Shown here: piece after piece, positions 7,604 through 14,490 of the stretch | Layout: every line of letters begins with the position of its first letter | Position numbering within the stretch: position 1 is the first letter of the stretch | From: Flavobacteriales bacterium | GTDB taxonomy: Bacteria > Bacteroidota > Bacteroidia > Flavobacteriales > Flavobacteriaceae | Reading direction: 5' to 3' | Length of the DNA stretch: 19,023 nucleotides | Assembly: GCA_027033875.1 (NCBI GenBank) | Contig: JALVKK010000338.1 | Location: 1-19,023 of the forward strand | Notes under the pieces: generated by a model | What the model was told of the DNA's origin: nothing | Databases searched by the model: none | What the model saw: only the letters and a program-made list of their open reading frames with translations | Position numbers and translations under genes: made by a program

Positions 7604-7713
7604 TTTTTTAACATTTTGTTTTACATTGAATTATTGAGGACTGATGTCGGGTACCGGTCATTTGGTGTTTTTTTATCATAAAATGCACAAATATTCAACT
7701 AAAATATTATATC

Positions 7714-7721
7714 TATATTTG
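7714..7721 (+). promoter_or_regulatory. -7 promoter box of the DUF819 gene
   Basis: TATATTTG, an exact TAnnTTTG match, lies 24 bp before ATG 7746, giving a short leader. No clear -33 TTTG is visible at the right distance. Confidence 0.5.
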
Positions 7722-7745
7722 CATTTAACAATAAAATCGACCTAA

Positions 7746-9080
7746 ATGCACACGCAATTAATTTTGGAAGATACCACTCCTTTTTTTACGAATGATATCA
7801 TTGTTTTTGGCCTTTTAATGGGTTTACTGGCACTGATTTTTTATACGTCTTCACGCAAAGGCGGATTTTGGGAAAAGTTTTACAAAATAGTTCCGGCTTT
7901 GTTATTGGCTTATGTCTTGCCGGCGGTTTTGGCATCGACGCATATTATTGCTACCGATTGGATTAGTATTGAAGATGGTAAGGAAGTGGCACATACATCG
8001 CAATTGTATTATATTGCCAGTAGGGTTTTGTTGCCGGCTTCTTTGATTTTGATGACTTTGAGTATCGATTTGAAAGCGGTTATTAATCTCGGCCCAAAAG
8101 CTTTGATCATGTTTTTTACCGGTACTTTGGGTATTGTAATTGGCGGACCTGTTGCATTATTGATAGTAGGAAGTATTTCGCCCGATACCGTAGCGGGTAC
8201 CGGACATGATGCGCTTTGGAGAGGTTTGTCCACCTTAGCCGGTAGTTGGATAGGCGGTGGTGCCAATCAGGCGGCTATGTTGGAAATTTTTGAATATAAT
8301 ATCAAAAAATACGGCGCAACTGTTTTAGTAGATATTTTTGTGGCAAATCTGTGGATGGCAACTTTGTTATTCGGGATTGCCAGATCAAAAAAAATTGATA
8401 AATGGTTAGATGCCGACACGTCGTCCATTGAGGCTTTGAAAGAAAAAGTAACGGCTTTTGCCAAAAAAGTGGAACGAATGCCTACTTTAACTGATTATAT
8501 GGTATTGTTAGGTGTTGTTTTTTTGGCGGTAGCTTTGTCATTTTGGGGCGCAGGACATATTTCGCATTTGTTAAAAGAGTATATACCTGCAGTAGCGGAT
8601 AAAAAATCTTTTGTATCGTCTTTTGGTTCGGAATTTTTCTGGTTGATTAGTTTGTCAACCATATTTGGCATCGCTTTTTCGTTTACCAAAATAAAAAATT
8701 ATGAAGGGGTAGGCGCTTCCAAATTGGGTAGTGTTTTTATCTATATTTTAGTAGCTACCATAGGTATGAAAATGGATTTGTTTGAAATTCTAAAAAATCC
8801 CGGATTGATTTTTATAGGTATTATTTGGATGACGATACATGCTATACTATTAATAGGTGTAGCCAAATTGATTAAAGCACCTTATTTTTTCTTAGCCGTC
8901 GGCAGTCAGGCAAATGTAGGCGGAGCCGCTTCGGCTCCGGTGGTAGCATCGGCATTTCATCCCTCTCTGGCTTCCGTGGGTGTTATGTTGGCAGTAGTCG
9001 GTTATGTGGTGGGAACCATAGCGGCATTGGGCTGTGCATTTTTGATGGAATGGGTGTCTAAATTTTTGGGGGTTGGTTAG
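7746..9080 (+). CDS. DUF819 family (YjcL-like) polytopic membrane protein
   Basis: A 444-residue integral membrane protein with about ten or more hydrophobic segments. Family-typical blocks are GPKALIMFFTGTLGIVIGGP in the first half, STLAGSWIGGGANQAAMLEIF in the middle and VGSQANVGGAASAPVVASAF near the C-terminus. The two Gly/Ala-rich 'GGxAN/NVGGAASAP' re-entrant-like segments recall an inverted-repeat secondary transporter. A charged cytoplasmic loop (about 210-245, KKIDKW to AKKVERM) separates the halves. The family is DUF819/YjcL; its substrate is not established as far as I know, so transporter is an inference from topology. The promoter box at 7714-7721 supports ATG 7746. Neighbours give no clue: a divergent peptidase gene upstream and lpxK 124 bp downstream. 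Confidence 0.88.
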   Translation: MHTQLILEDTTPFFTNDIIVFGLLMGLLALIFYTSSRKGGFWEKFYKIVPALLLAYVLPAVLASTHIIATDWISIEDGKEVAHTSQLYYIASRVLLPASLILMTLSIDLKAVINLGPKALIMFFTGTLGIVIGGPVALLIVGSISPDTVAGTGHDALWRGLSTLAGSWIGGGANQAAMLEIFEYNIKKYGATVLVDIFVANLWMATLLFGIARSKKIDKWLDADTSSIEALKEKVTAFAKKVERMPTLTDYMVLLGVVFLAVALSFWGAGHISHLLKEYIPAVADKKSFVSSFGSEFFWLISLSTIFGIAFSFTKIKNYEGVGASKLGSVFIYILVATIGMKMDLFEILKNPGLIFIGIIWMTIHAILLIGVAKLIKAPYFFLAVGSQANVGGAASAPVVASAFHPSLASVGVMLAVVGYVVGTIAALGCAFLMEWVSKFLGVG

Positions 9081-9082
9081 TG

Positions 9083-9118
9083 GAAAGTGCGAAGTGCCTA
9101 AGTGCGAAGTGCGAGGTT
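9083..9118. repeat. 7-bp tandem array after the DUF819 gene
   Basis: Units GAAAGTG, CGAAGTG, CCTAAGTG (one base longer), CGAAGTG and CGAGGTT run from 9083 to 9118, starting 2 bp after the DUF819 stop codon. Confidence 0.7.
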
Positions 9119-9153
9119 GTAGTAAGTTACATTCTTTATACTAATAACATTCC

Positions 9154-9198
9154 AAACATTATAAACATTATAAACATTATAAACATTATAAACATTTA
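9154..9198. repeat. 9-bp tandem array (AAACATTAT) upstream of lpxK
   Basis: Four identical AAACATTAT units (9154-9189) and a fifth variant AAACATTTA (9190-9198) end 6 bp before the lpxK ATG. The same unit forms a second array at 18723-18749. The array makes up most of the lpxK leader, where a copy-number change would alter spacing to any promoter. I see no TAnnTTTG box in this spacer. Confidence 0.9.
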
Positions 9199-9204
9199 AC
9201 AAAA

Positions 9205-10239
9205 ATGAATTTTCGGTTGATTCTTTTTCCGCTTTCCATCTTATATGCTTTGATTACCGAAGTACGAAATTTTTTGTATGATAAAGGCATATTGAAGCAA
9301 TATAAGTTTGAGGTTCCTATTATAAGTGTCGGAAATTTGAATTTAGGCGGTAGCGGTAAAACACCGCAAATTGAATATTTGATTCGCTTGTTGCAAGCTG
9401 AATACAAAGTCGCGGTTATCAGTCGTGGTTACAAACGTTCTACTAACGGTTTTATTGAAGCGGATATTAGTTCGACACCGGCGATAATCGGCGACGAACC
9501 ATATCAAATATACCGCAAATTTGAAGACATCATCGTTGCCGTAGGTGAGGATAGGGTAGCAGCTGTTCGTAAAGTTTTGAAAAAACATAATCCCGATGTT
9601 ATTTTGCTCGACGATGCTTTTCAACACCGACGAATCAAAGCCGGCTTACAGATATTATTGACGTCATACAAACAATTGTTTTACGAAGATTTGGTTTTGC
9701 CTGCCGGTAATTTGAGGGAGTTGCCAAAAAATGTCAAGCGTGCCGATTTGATTGTCATAACCAAAGTGCCTGAAAATCCGAATGATAAGAAACAAAATCA
9801 AATCAGACAAAAAATAAAAAAATACACAAACAAAGATGTATTTTTTTCTCAAATTCAATATGGCTCTTATATTATCAATAACCAAAAACAATTGTATTTG
9901 CAAGATATACAAGATTACGAGATTGTTTTGGTTACCGGAATTGCTAATCCGGTGCCGTTACAAACTTATTTGTCAGAAAAAAATATTAAATTTGTAAGTT
10001 TGAAATTCAGTGACCATCACCGGTTTTCGACAGGGGATATTCAGCGTATAGAAAAGAAATTTGACGATATAAAGTCATCACAAAAGTTGATATTGACTAC
10101 CGAAAAAGATTATGTTCGTTTGTCGGCGTTATTATCCGGTGGTAACTTATATTATTTGCCGATTCAAACAAAAGTTATTGAAAGAGAGAAGTTTAATAAA
10201 AAAATATTAGAATATGTCAGAAGAGAAAAGTGTGTTTGA
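9205..10239 (+). CDS. lpxK: Tetraacyldisaccharide 4'-kinase (LpxK)
   Basis: A 344-residue inner-membrane-associated enzyme of lipid A synthesis. It phosphorylates the 4' position of the tetraacyldisaccharide 1-phosphate precursor to form lipid IVA. An N-terminal hydrophobic helix (about 3-20) is followed by the P-loop GNLNLGGSGKT (43-53), VISRGYKR, GDEPYQ, VGEDRVAA and the acidic pair D136-D137 in LLDDAFQHRR. These motifs, in this order, define LpxK. LPAGNLREL, then ITKVP and a C-terminal DHHRF...TTEKDYVR block complete the family pattern. Its presence confirms a Gram-negative lipid A-bearing envelope. Its last 26 nt overlap the start of the purine nucleoside phosphorylase gene in another frame, so the two are surely co-transcribed and probably translationally coupled. 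Confidence 0.95.
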   Translation: MNFRLILFPLSILYALITEVRNFLYDKGILKQYKFEVPIISVGNLNLGGSGKTPQIEYLIRLLQAEYKVAVISRGYKRSTNGFIEADISSTPAIIGDEPYQIYRKFEDIIVAVGEDRVAAVRKVLKKHNPDVILLDDAFQHRRIKAGLQILLTSYKQLFYEDLVLPAGNLRELPKNVKRADLIVITKVPENPNDKKQNQIRQKIKKYTNKDVFFSQIQYGSYIINNQKQLYLQDIQDYEIVLVTGIANPVPLQTYLSEKNIKFVSLKFSDHHRFSTGDIQRIEKKFDDIKSSQKLILTTEKDYVRLSALLSGGNLYYLPIQTKVIEREKFNKKILEYVRREKCV

Positions 10240-11044
10240 TTTATCGTTGAAAACAGCGAGATTTTTACAAGCAAAGATAGAATATATTCCTGAATATGCC
10301 ATTGTGCTGGGTAGCGGATTGGGAAGTTTATCAAATGATATTAAAGTTGATATTGAGATTCCATACAACGAAATTCCAAATTTTCCGGTTTCGACGGTCA
10401 AAGGACATAAAGGTTCATTGATTTTCGGAACTTTGAGTGAAAAGAAAATTGTAGCGATGAACGGTCGCTTTCATTATTACGAAGGCTATAATATGAAGCA
10501 AGTTACATTTCCCGAACGGGTTTTTTGGCAAATGGGAATTCGTAAGTTGGTAGTTTCCAATGCTTCGGGTGGTGTTAACAGGAATTTTAAAATTGGAGAT
10601 GTGATGTTGATAACGGATCATATCAATTTTTTTCCGGAGCATCCGCTTCGCGGTCCTAACGACGAACGTTTTGGTCCTCGCTTTGTCAATATGAGTGAGC
10701 CGTACAGTAAAAAAATGCTACAAGTCGTTCGTAAATATGCAACCGAACATAAGATACGAATCAAAGAAGGAACTTATTTAGGCTTGCAAGGTCCGACATT
10801 TGAAACTTTAGCCGAATATACTATGGTGCGTAATTTAGGAGGCGATGCCGTTGGTATGTCAACGGTACCGGAAGTCATTGTAGCCCGACACATGGGTATG
10901 GAAGTTTTCGGTATTTCGGTTATTACGGATATTGGCACTTCCGAATTTATCGACGAAGTTAATCATCAAGAAGTTTTAAAAGCTGCCAAAGCAGCCGAAC
11001 CCGTTGTGAGAGAATTGGTGGCCAAATTGGTAGAATTGTATTAA
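10214..11044 (+). CDS. punA: Purine nucleoside phosphorylase, trimeric (PunA/XapA) type
   Basis: A 276-residue cytoplasmic enzyme of purine salvage: nucleoside plus phosphate gives free base and (deoxy)ribose 1-phosphate. Visible motifs are the phosphate loop GSGLGSL (33-39), GRFHYYEGY (84-92; phosphate- and ribose-contacting Arg85 and His87), SNASGGVN around Asn116, LGLQGPTFETLAEY (Glu contacting the base), GMSTVPEVIVARH and VFGISVITD. By eye, Asp239 in this last block aligns with human PNP Asn243, a base-contacting residue. Length fits the trimeric family. The start codon lies inside lpxK, the only reasonable start given the MSEEKSVFDL N-terminus. There is no metabolic link to lpxK, so the operon looks like a compact housekeeping arrangement. 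Confidence 0.93.
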   Translation: MSEEKSVFDLSLKTARFLQAKIEYIPEYAIVLGSGLGSLSNDIKVDIEIPYNEIPNFPVSTVKGHKGSLIFGTLSEKKIVAMNGRFHYYEGYNMKQVTFPERVFWQMGIRKLVVSNASGGVNRNFKIGDVMLITDHINFFPEHPLRGPNDERFGPRFVNMSEPYSKKMLQVVRKYATEHKIRIKEGTYLGLQGPTFETLAEYTMVRNLGGDAVGMSTVPEVIVARHMGMEVFGISVITDIGTSEFIDEVNHQEVLKAAKAAEPVVRELVAKLVELY

Positions 11045-11052
11045 AAAATTCT

Positions 11053-11060
11053 TATTTTTG
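11053..11060 (+). promoter_or_regulatory. Candidate -7 box upstream of the FadL-like gene
   Basis: TATTTTTG matches TAnnTTTG and would give a leader of about 100 nt. TTG at 11027-11029 lies 23 bp upstream, inside the end of punA. The rest of the spacer is very AT-rich, so the match could be chance. Confidence 0.3.
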
Positions 11061-11170
11061 TTGAATATAATATATGTCTTTCTCAATAATGATGAACGAT
11101 TTTTATACATTAATTATATTATACTAATAAGTATTGACATTAAATAAAAAATAATTAAAACTTAACAACT

Positions 11171-12412
11171 ATGAAAAAAGTATTAATACTATTGCTACTT
11201 ATCAGCTTTGGCAGTATATATGCCGGAGGCTATCGTGTTGCTTTACAAGGGCAACGAATGTTAGGTATGGCACATGCCGGCTTATCGGTTTTTAATAATG
11301 CCGAAACCGCTTTTTTTAATCCGGCTGGAATGGCATTTTTAGATGGAAAATATAATTTTTCTTTTGGCGTGAGCGGTATTATGTCGCATGTCAAGTATCA
11401 AAATGCTTATTATTATCAGGCTTACGAAACCGATAATCCTATAGGCACACCTTTTTATTTGTATGCCGCTTATCAAGCTACAGACAAAGTCAGTTTAGGT
11501 TTGGCGGTTTACACTCCTTTTGGTAGTTCAACCGTTTGGCATGATTGGGCTGGTTCTGATATTGTCAATGAAATTTCGATGAAAGTTTTTTATATCCAAC
11601 CTTCAATGACGTTCAAATTTTCAGATATGTTGAGTCTATCCGCTTCTTTGATTATGGTGTATGGCGGTGTTACATATAACAAAAATGTCAACAGATATTT
11701 GACCGGAGATAACGGTGAAAAAACGACTGTACAATTAGATTCGGGTATGACCGGTGCTGCCGGATATGATCTAAGTTTGGCTTTTAGACCTACAAAAAAT
11801 CTTTCTATCGGTCTTAATTACCGTTCGTCCGTTATTTTAGATGCTAAATACGGCAAAGCGGAATTTGACAACGTTCCGTCATTTTTATCAAACAAATTAA
11901 AAACAACCGCTTTTTCGGCCAAATTACCTATGCCGGCAGAGTTTGGTATCGGTTTTTCGGTCAAACCGGTTGATAAATTGTTATTGGCGGTTGATTACAA
12001 CTATACTTATTGGAGTATTTATAAAGAATTACGTATCGATTTTAAAAACGATTTGCCACCGAGTATAGCTGAGAAAAATTACAAAAATACAAGCAGCATT
12101 CGTTTTGGCGCCGAGTATCAATTAAATGATAATATGTTTGTCAGAGCCGGTTATTATTATGACCAATCACCTGTAACGAAAGGATATTTTTCACCGGAAA
12201 CTCCTTCATTGGATAGTAACAACTATACATTCGGGTTTGGTTATCAAATGAATAAGTGGACTTTTGACTTATCATTGTTATATGTTGACGGACAAGAACG
12301 TACCGATTATACCTATGTAAAAGGAGAAGGATCAAGTGCTCACAAATTCGGAGGCACGTATGTCAACAATGCCATTATTCCGGGTATTGGAGTCAGTTAT
12401 TCTATTAAATAA
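11171..12412 (+). CDS. OmpP1/FadL family outer-membrane channel
   Basis: A 413-residue predicted outer-membrane beta-barrel. The signal peptide MKKVLILLLLISFGSIYA is cleaved before GGYRVALQGQRMLGMAHAG, the typical FadL N-terminal hatch start, followed by AFFNPAGMAFL (NPAG at 50-53). The rest alternates aromatic and polar residues in barrel-strand fashion, and the C-terminus (IPGIGVSYSIK) is a barrel-type end. FadL proteins carry long-chain fatty acids and other hydrophobic compounds across the outer membrane. The next gene starts 17 bp downstream and encodes an exported SGNH hydrolase, so the pair probably works as ester cleavage followed by uptake. The exact substrate is not readable; aromatic or alkane-type substrates are known for relatives. 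Confidence 0.92.
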   Translation: MKKVLILLLLISFGSIYAGGYRVALQGQRMLGMAHAGLSVFNNAETAFFNPAGMAFLDGKYNFSFGVSGIMSHVKYQNAYYYQAYETDNPIGTPFYLYAAYQATDKVSLGLAVYTPFGSSTVWHDWAGSDIVNEISMKVFYIQPSMTFKFSDMLSLSASLIMVYGGVTYNKNVNRYLTGDNGEKTTVQLDSGMTGAAGYDLSLAFRPTKNLSIGLNYRSSVILDAKYGKAEFDNVPSFLSNKLKTTAFSAKLPMPAEFGIGFSVKPVDKLLLAVDYNYTYWSIYKELRIDFKNDLPPSIAEKNYKNTSSIRFGAEYQLNDNMFVRAGYYYDQSPVTKGYFSPETPSLDSNNYTFGFGYQMNKWTFDLSLLYVDGQERTDYTYVKGEGSSAHKFGGTYVNNAIIPGIGVSYSIK

Positions 12413-12429
12413 TTAAAAAAAAACGAATC

Positions 12430-13944
12430 ATGAAAAAAATATTTTATTTACTCGCAGGTTTATTAATCGCTTCTAGTTTTACAGCTTGTCAGCCGGAATT
12501 TTCTGAGCCAATTGGGGACCAAACTTATACTTCCGGCGATGCTGATTTTTCTAATTATGTAGCGGTTGGCAACTCTTTGTCAGCCGGTTATACTAACGGA
12601 ACATTATACAAAAGCGGTCAGGCAAATTCATTTCCTTTAATAATTGCCAACCAAATGAAACTGGCAGGTGGCGGTGATTTTACGCAACCTTATTTAGATG
12701 ATGACACTAATAATGTGGGGGGTATGTTACTATCCGGTACTCAGATTTTATCTCCACGATTCATTATTGATGCTTCGGAAGGCAAACCGGAACATATCAA
12801 TCAAACTCCGACAATGGATGTAACAAATATTCACCCCGGACCTTATAACAATATGGGGGTTCCCGGTGCCAAAATATATCACATGGGCTATCATGGCTAT
12901 GGAAATATAGCCAATTTGCCGATAGGAAAGGCTAATCCTTACTTTGTAAGAATGGCTTCTGCTCCGGACAAATCAGTTATAGAAGATGCCGTTGCAAAAA
13001 ATCCGACCTTTTTTACTTTGTGGATAGGCAATAACGATGTTTTGTGGTACGCAACCAGCGGCGGAACCGGTGTTGATCAAAATGCTGCCGGTAATACGGA
13101 CGTAACAACTTACGGACCGGACGATATTACCAATGTCAATGTATTTGGCGGGGTTTATCAACAATTGGTTGATCAATTAACGGCTAATGGTGCCAAAGGC
13201 GTTTTGGCAACCATTCCCGATGTAGCTTCCGTACCTTACTTTACGACTATTCCTTACAATCCTATTCCGCTTGATAATCAAACGATAGTCGATGCGCTCA
13301 ATGACGCTTACACGCAATATAACAATGGCTTGCAAGCTGCCGTACAAAATAATTTGATTACGCAAGATGAAGCAGACGCCAGAACCATTAGTTTTAGTTT
13401 GGGTGCCAATGCTTTGGTTATTAAAGATAAATTTTTGACCGATTTATCGGCTTTGAATATGCCGTCTATCAGACAGGCTACGGCTGACGATTTGGTAGTA
13501 TTGCCGGCTATGTCTGTTATCGGTGAAACACCGGATCCAAACAATCCGCAAATGGTTAGAGGCGTAACCATTCCGTTGGAAGATAACTGGATTTTGACCA
13601 AAGATGAAATAGCCAATGTCAGAGCTGCAACAGCCGGTTATAATCAAATTATCAATGATATTGCGACAGCCAAGGGCTTGCCGGTAGCCGATATGGCAGC
13701 ATTTATGCAAGAAATGAAAGACGGTTTGGCTGTCGAAGACGGTTCTATTTATACAGCTGACTATTTTGACGGTACCAATCTGGATGATTTGTCTTTCGGA
13801 TTGGACGGTGTACACCCGACTCCGAGAGGTTATGCTATTATCGCCAACAAATTTATCGATGTGATAGAAAGAGCTTACGGAGCCAAATTACCGAAAGTTA
13901 TTCCGGCTGACTATCCGACTTTTGATATTCTATCGTCTAATTGA
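12430..13944 (+). CDS. SGNH/GDSL-family lipase or esterase, lipoprotein
   Basis: A 504-residue protein with a lipoprotein signal ending at ASSFTAC (Cys20), so it is exported and lipid-anchored. SGNH blocks are visible: the nucleophile block YVAVGNSLSAGYT (Ser49), GVPGAKIYH (the Gly block), LWIGNNDVLWYA (Asn202 in G-N-N-D) and FGLDGVHPTPRGYAIIA (Asp459 and His462). All four catalytic positions are therefore present. It is longer than minimal SGNH enzymes; the extra length lies between blocks III and V (about 230-440). It probably hydrolyses esters or acyl lipids at the cell surface or in the periplasm and passes products to the adjacent FadL-type channel. The operon ends at a strong bidirectional terminator shared with the convergent DUF6702 gene. 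Confidence 0.9.
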   Translation: MKKIFYLLAGLLIASSFTACQPEFSEPIGDQTYTSGDADFSNYVAVGNSLSAGYTNGTLYKSGQANSFPLIIANQMKLAGGGDFTQPYLDDDTNNVGGMLLSGTQILSPRFIIDASEGKPEHINQTPTMDVTNIHPGPYNNMGVPGAKIYHMGYHGYGNIANLPIGKANPYFVRMASAPDKSVIEDAVAKNPTFFTLWIGNNDVLWYATSGGTGVDQNAAGNTDVTTYGPDDITNVNVFGGVYQQLVDQLTANGAKGVLATIPDVASVPYFTTIPYNPIPLDNQTIVDALNDAYTQYNNGLQAAVQNNLITQDEADARTISFSLGANALVIKDKFLTDLSALNMPSIRQATADDLVVLPAMSVIGETPDPNNPQMVRGVTIPLEDNWILTKDEIANVRAATAGYNQIINDIATAKGLPVADMAAFMQEMKDGLAVEDGSIYTADYFDGTNLDDLSFGLDGVHPTPRGYAIIANKFIDVIERAYGAKLPKVIPADYPTFDILSSN

Positions 13945-13964
13945 TATAAAATTATTATTCACGG

Positions 13965-13998
13965 AAAAAGTCGCTAATTACTATTGGCGACTTTTTTT
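13965..13998. terminator. Bidirectional terminator between SGNH and DUF6702 genes
   Basis: Arms 13965-13978 and 13983-13996 form a 14-bp stem (one G-T pair) with a 4-nt TACT loop: AAAAAGTCGC with GCGACTTTTT, extended inward. Plus-strand reading gives seven Ts after GCGAC; minus-strand reading gives five. The DUF6702 stop codon (13974-13976) lies inside the left arm. Confidence 0.9.
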
Positions 13999-14471
13999 GT
14001 TAATTCATACACCGCTACCGGCTCTTCTTTGATCAAGATAAAACTCGCTTTATCTCTTTTGTAAAAAAAATGAACGATGTTTTTTTGCTCGTCAAACAAG
14101 TCTTGTAAAATGGTATTTTTAATTGAAATTTGCTTAGTATTACCGGGTATTTTTGCTTCCAATAAAATAATATAAAACTCATCTTCCTGTGTAAAACCTG
14201 AAAATTTATACTCAACAGGCATACTGTCAACATCTATTGAAAAATGAGTGAGTAGATACATTTTTAATAATTCACGAGTTGGTCTTTTAGACAAATCCGC
14301 TTTGCTATGATAAGTTTCGGTTAAGACGCGTTCAATATCATCGGGAAAAGTGCGGATGATAATTTCCAATTTATCGGGTTTGATATGAATTTCCGTTACG
14401 CTGACATAATATTTATGCATTGTAAATGCAGTTAAACTTAAAATTATTAATGAATAAATCAGCTTTTTCAT
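13974..14471 (-). CDS. DUF6702 family exported protein
   Basis: A 165-residue protein of unknown function. An N-terminal hydrophobic signal (MKKLIYSLIILSLTAFT) is followed directly by the family hallmark HKYYVSVTEI, then a beta-rich domain with FPDDIERVLTETYH in the middle and FFYKRDKASFILIKEEP near the end. This matches the small exported DUF6702 family common in Flavobacteriia. I know of no established function. It is divergent from the propeller lipoprotein gene, with only 19 bp between start codons, and convergent with the SGNH gene. Its own promoter must lie within the neighbouring coding region, for example TACTTTTG at 14604-14597 on the minus strand. Confidence 0.85.
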   Translation of the reverse strand: MKKLIYSLIILSLTAFTMHKYYVSVTEIHIKPDKLEIIIRTFPDDIERVLTETYHSKADLSKRPTRELLKMYLLTHFSIDVDSMPVEYKFSGFTQEDEFYIILLEAKIPGNTKQISIKNTILQDLFDEQKNIVHFFYKRDKASFILIKEEPVAVYELTKKVANSN

Positions 14472-14478
14472 ATATTTG
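14471..14478 (+). promoter_or_regulatory. -7 box of the propeller lipoprotein gene
   Basis: TATATTTG is an exact TAnnTTTG match and touches the first base of the divergent DUF6702 start codon. It predicts a transcription start near 14485, only about 6-9 nt before ATG 14491/14494, and it covers the upstream TTG at 14476, which argues against that start. Confidence 0.55.
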
Positions 14479-14490
14479 AAAAATTTTTAT

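Noticed and set aside
9083..9198. CRISPR-like array
   Set aside because: Units are 7-9 bp, directly adjacent, with no spacers and no cas genes nearby.
13177..13815. Minus-strand frames of 62-123 codons inside the SGNH gene
   Set aside because: Antisense shadows of a well-supported gene; no signal, domain or promoter.
14476..14490. TTG start extending the propeller lipoprotein by five residues
   Set aside because: The TTG is part of the TATATTTG box at 14471-14478; ATG 14491 or 14494 gives a normal lipoprotein signal.
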